Origin: Deltaproteobacteria bacterium HGW-Deltaproteobacteria-12
Lineage (GTDB): Bacteria > Desulfobacterota > Syntrophia > Syntrophales > Smithellaceae
DNA: 64,000 bases
Direction: 5' to 3'
NCBI GenBank assembly: GCA_002840565.1
Contig: PHBK01000003.1
Coordinates: 133,722-197,721 of the forward strand
A model generated the notes under the pieces. That model was not told the DNA's origin and made no database searches. It saw only the letters and a list, made by a program, of their open reading frames with translations. Position numbers and translations under genes: made by a program. Position 1 is the first letter of the stretch; every line of letters begins with the position of its first letter. Positions 61,836-64,000 of this stretch are shown in pieces.

Positions 61836-63437
61836 TCAAGGCTTTTGCGTTGATCCGTTCTTCTTGCCGATATCTTTGCTGAGCTTATATTGAATACTGT
61901 CAGCAAGGGCCTGCCAGCTGGCTTCCAGGATATTTTCCGAAACACCGATGGTGCTCCATATTTCTGCGCCGTCAGTGGAGTCCAGAAGAACGCGGACGCC
62001 GGCGGCTGTTCCTTCCGAACCTTCCAGCGTTCGCACTTTAAAATCAATCAGATGCATTTCCTTGATTTGGGGGTAGAATTTTGTCAGCGCCTTGCGCAAA
62101 GCGTGATCCAGGGCATTTACCGGGCCGTTTCCCTCCGCCGCTGTCAATTCGTCTTCACCGTCTACGGATATTTTGATTGTTGCCTGAGAAAGACAGGGGT
62201 TATTTCCCGTGCGCGAAGTAACCACACTGAAACATTCCAATGTAAAAGGATCAATAAATTCGCCTATTGCCTTCTTGATCAATAAAGAAAGAGAGCCGTC
62301 GGCAGCGTCAAACTGAAAGCCGCGATCCTCCATCCGCTTAACTTCACGCACGATTTTCTTACTTAGAGCAGCGTCCTTTTCCAGGTCAATGCCCAGTTCC
62401 TTGGCTTTATATTCGACATTGCTTTTACCCGACAGATCGGAAACAAGGACACGACGGTGGTTGCCGACAAGTGCAGGTTCGATGTGCTCATAAGCTGCGG
62501 GATTTTTTGTTACGGCGCTGACATGGACGCCTCCTTTATGAGCGAAGGCGCTGCGTCCGACAAAAGGACGCGAGTTCAGGGGCGGAACATTAGCTGTGTC
62601 ACTGATAAAGTGGGACAGGTTAGTCAGTTGATGGATTGATTCCGGAGGCAGGCAATTTTTCCCCATCTTCAGCTGCAGGTTGCCGATGAGCAAAATCAGG
62701 TCGGCATTGCCGCATCTTTCGCCATAACCGTTGACGGTACCCTGAACCATTCTGACGCCTTCCTGCACCGCCGCTATGGAGTTGGCCGCGGCCAGCCCGC
62801 AGTCATTGTGCGCGTGGATTCCCGCCGCTTCTAAAGGAAGATAGGTGGAAACTTTTTTTATGATGGAGCTGACTTCATGGGGCATTGATCCGCCGTTGGT
62901 ATCACAAAGCACAATCATATCGGCTCCGGCGGCTGCTGCCGTTTTGATTACTCTGACAGCATAATGAGGGTTATTCTTATAGCCATCAAAAAAATGTTCG
63001 GCGTCAAAGAGCACTTCTTTGCCCAGATCTTTGAGATATTTAATGGAATCGCTGATCATCCGCAGATTTTCGTCTAATTCGATTTTGAAAATTTCATGGA
63101 CATGCAGATCCCAGGATTTGCCGAAAATGGCCACGGACTGAGTTCCCGCTTTCACGAGAGCCTTCATGTTTGCACAGGCCGCCGGCTTGATATGCGGCTT
63201 ACGGGTGCTGCTGAATGCCGTCAGCCGGGAATTTTTAAATTTGATGTCTTTTGCCATTTCAAAGAAACGCAGGTCTTTGGGATTGGAACCCGGCCAGCCT
63301 CCCTCGATGTAATGGAAGTGAGCTTCATCAAGGCGTTGAGCAATACGCAGTTTTTCTTCTGCGGAAAAATTTATCTGTTCGCCCTGCGTACCGTCTCTCA
63401 AAGTTGTGTCGTAGATTAAAACTGAATTTTTTTTCAT
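61836..63437 (-). CDS. cimA: Citramalate synthase
   Basis: 533 residues from the ATG at 63437, which has GAGG six bases upstream; ATG codons two and eight codons earlier are alternatives. The HMGL/LeuA-type barrel starts IYDTTLRDGTQGEQINFSAEEKLRIAQRLDE, with HAHNDCGLAAANSIAAVQEG metal ligands and VNGYGERCGNADL; the C-terminal regulatory domain follows. It condenses pyruvate with acetyl-CoA, giving a threonine-independent route to isoleucine. The leader upstream encodes an Ile/Val-rich peptide. Confidence 0.94.
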   Translation of the reverse strand: MKKNSVLIYDTTLRDGTQGEQINFSAEEKLRIAQRLDEAHFHYIEGGWPGSNPKDLRFFEMAKDIKFKNSRLTAFSSTRKPHIKPAACANMKALVKAGTQSVAIFGKSWDLHVHEIFKIELDENLRMISDSIKYLKDLGKEVLFDAEHFFDGYKNNPHYAVRVIKTAAAAGADMIVLCDTNGGSMPHEVSSIIKKVSTYLPLEAAGIHAHNDCGLAAANSIAAVQEGVRMVQGTVNGYGERCGNADLILLIGNLQLKMGKNCLPPESIHQLTNLSHFISDTANVPPLNSRPFVGRSAFAHKGGVHVSAVTKNPAAYEHIEPALVGNHRRVLVSDLSGKSNVEYKAKELGIDLEKDAALSKKIVREVKRMEDRGFQFDAADGSLSLLIKKAIGEFIDPFTLECFSVVTSRTGNNPCLSQATIKISVDGEDELTAAEGNGPVNALDHALRKALTKFYPQIKEMHLIDFKVRTLEGSEGTAAGVRVLLDSTDGAEIWSTIGVSENILEASWQALADSIQYKLSKDIGKKNGSTQKP

Positions 63438-63522
63438 TTTCATCCTCGCTTTCCTGACCACCGCTTGCGCGGCATATTTCCGCCTGAGTCTTGCTTACGG
63501 AGTAATTTGATTAGCCATAAAA

Positions 63523-63554
63523 AAACCGCTGCCGGGGTTTCCTGGCAGCGGTTT
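63523..63554 (-). terminator. Intrinsic terminator/attenuator in the cimA leader
   Basis: On the minus strand AAACCGCTGCC (63554-63544), a 10-base loop and GGCAGCGGTTT (63533-63523) form a perfect 11-bp stem leading into a run of T. It lies between the leader peptide and cimA. The segment at 63585-63596 can pair with its 5' arm (63541-63552) as an antiterminator, with 11 of 12 pairs allowing two G-U. Confidence 0.85.
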
Positions 63555-63580
63555 CAAATATCCTTTGATGTGCATTGTGG

Positions 63581-63661
63581 TTATACCACGACCAGGCCTC
63601 CTATGTGGACGCTAATTATAATGTTGCTAATTATAATGGGTCTAATGGCAATCGTTCTCAT
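63581..63661 (-). CDS. Ile/Val-rich leader peptide of cimA
   Basis: A 26-codon frame starting at 63661, reading MRTIAIRPIIISNIIISVHI, then GGLVVV and stop. Nine of 26 residues are Ile and four are Val. Two IIIS units come from a directly repeated ATTATAATTAGC. The start is about 22 bases after the predicted transcription start and the stop 27 bases before the terminator. This is the classical form of an ilv-type attenuator peptide. The ribosome-binding site is weak (GGTG). Confidence 0.8.
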   Translation of the reverse strand: MRTIAIRPIIISNIIISVHIGGLVVV

Positions 63662-63689
63662 GGCACCAATTAATATCTCATTTTTTTGC

Positions 63690-63718
63690 ATACTAAATTT
63701 TCCCGGTTTGTTTGTCAA
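63690..63718 (-). promoter_or_regulatory. Sigma-70-type promoter of the cimA leader
   Basis: Minus-strand TTGACA (63718-63713), 17 bases, then TAGTAT (63695-63690). Transcription would start near 63683. An upstream in-frame ATG overlaps the -10 box and cannot be the leader start. Confidence 0.7.
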
Positions 63719-63729
63719 TAGAAAATAAT

Positions 63730-64000
63730 CACCAAATAATGGTTAATATTTATATGAAATTTACAGTGCCGGAGCCCGGAGATTATAAATAACAAAAGTA
63801 ACGATAAAATGAATTTTCAACTTCACTGACTTTCCTTGTCATAAACATTCTCATCTTCAAACGGGATAATCAGCATTTTCTCTCACATTTTAGTCAAGCA
63901 TTCTTTTGTTTGGTACAAAATTGTTCCAAATCATGCCGGCGCCCTCTGGCTATAATAACATGTAATTACGTATAGTTGTGTTGATTAAACCTGTTTGGCA
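63730..64000. other. Intergenic region at the right edge
   Basis: No gene is visible in the last 270 bases. A near-palindromic GGTACAAAATTGTTCC lies at 63912-63927, upstream of a perfect TATAAT (63951-63956), which has no good -35. This would suit an activator-dependent plus-strand promoter for a gene beyond the edge. ACAAAATTGTTCCAA here also occurs at 35957-35971. Confidence 0.45.

Noticed and set aside
63465..63728. Plus-strand frame of 87 codons with a hydrophobic middle
   Set aside because: It is the antisense of the cimA leader; its LIIMLLIIMG stretch is the reverse of the repeated Ile codons and no start signal is present.

Overview
The window reads as a chromosomal segment of an anaerobic, moderate-GC bacterium, most likely a Desulfobacterota (former Deltaproteobacteria) member near Syntrophales. 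This is an inference from gene families and repeats, not from a marker gene: two sigma-54 activators, a NifX/MinD-ferredoxin/DUF134/DUF5320 cluster, an acetyl-CoA transferase-GNAT fusion, citramalate synthase, and dispersed MITE-like repeats of the type common in that group. I see no rRNA, tRNA, CRISPR array, complete insertion sequence or prophage.

Layout. 1-8.5 kb: a metal/Fe-S cofactor-like cluster, mostly on the minus strand. It holds three NifX-type proteins, a MinD-type ATPase with a ferredoxin insert, TrmO, DUF5320, a Gly-rich zinc ribbon, pyruvoyl arginine decarboxylase, a NifU-like scaffold, a PAS sigma-54 activator and DUF134, with an AT-rich moaA embedded. A near-consensus sigma-54 promoter heads the left operon. 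8.7-12.6 kb: dipeptidase, DUF6125 protein, CoA-transferase-GNAT fusion. 12.7-30.7 kb: a glutamine hub. Two glutamine synthetases (glnN, glnA) and the glutamine users carA, guaA, carB and purF lie on the minus strand; gltB-gltD is divergent. Good sigma-54 promoters face both ways in the glnN-gltB gap. 30.8-39.2 kb: DsrE, MltF, a cyclophilin-FKBP fusion, a GAF sigma-54 activator, DUF819 and a lipoprotein oxidoreductase. 39.6-48 kb: dapA, flavodoxin, tag, MarR-MBL, M24 peptidase, secernin and SET protein. 48-54.5 kb: RluA, an HTH-GHKL-STAS-like regulator, amphi-Trp, a toxin-antitoxin cassette inside the end of mnmG, and a radical SAM protein. 54.5-64 kb: hisH-hisF, pdxS-pdxT, GNAT, cupin, RNase E/G, tsaC and cimA.

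The most striking signals are regulatory. dapA and cimA are each preceded by a promoter, a short leader peptide and a terminator in the same geometry. The dapA leader peptide has five Lys codons within 11 residues and four mutually complementary RNA segments, so it looks like a trp-type attenuator for lysine. The cimA leader peptide carries two Ile-Ile-Ile-Ser units and ends in Val-Val-Val. A second notable structure is an 840-bp toxin-antitoxin segment at the 3' end of mnmG, bounded by a 48-bp direct repeat of that gene end. It appears to have separated mnmG from a neighbour that once overlapped it by ATGA.
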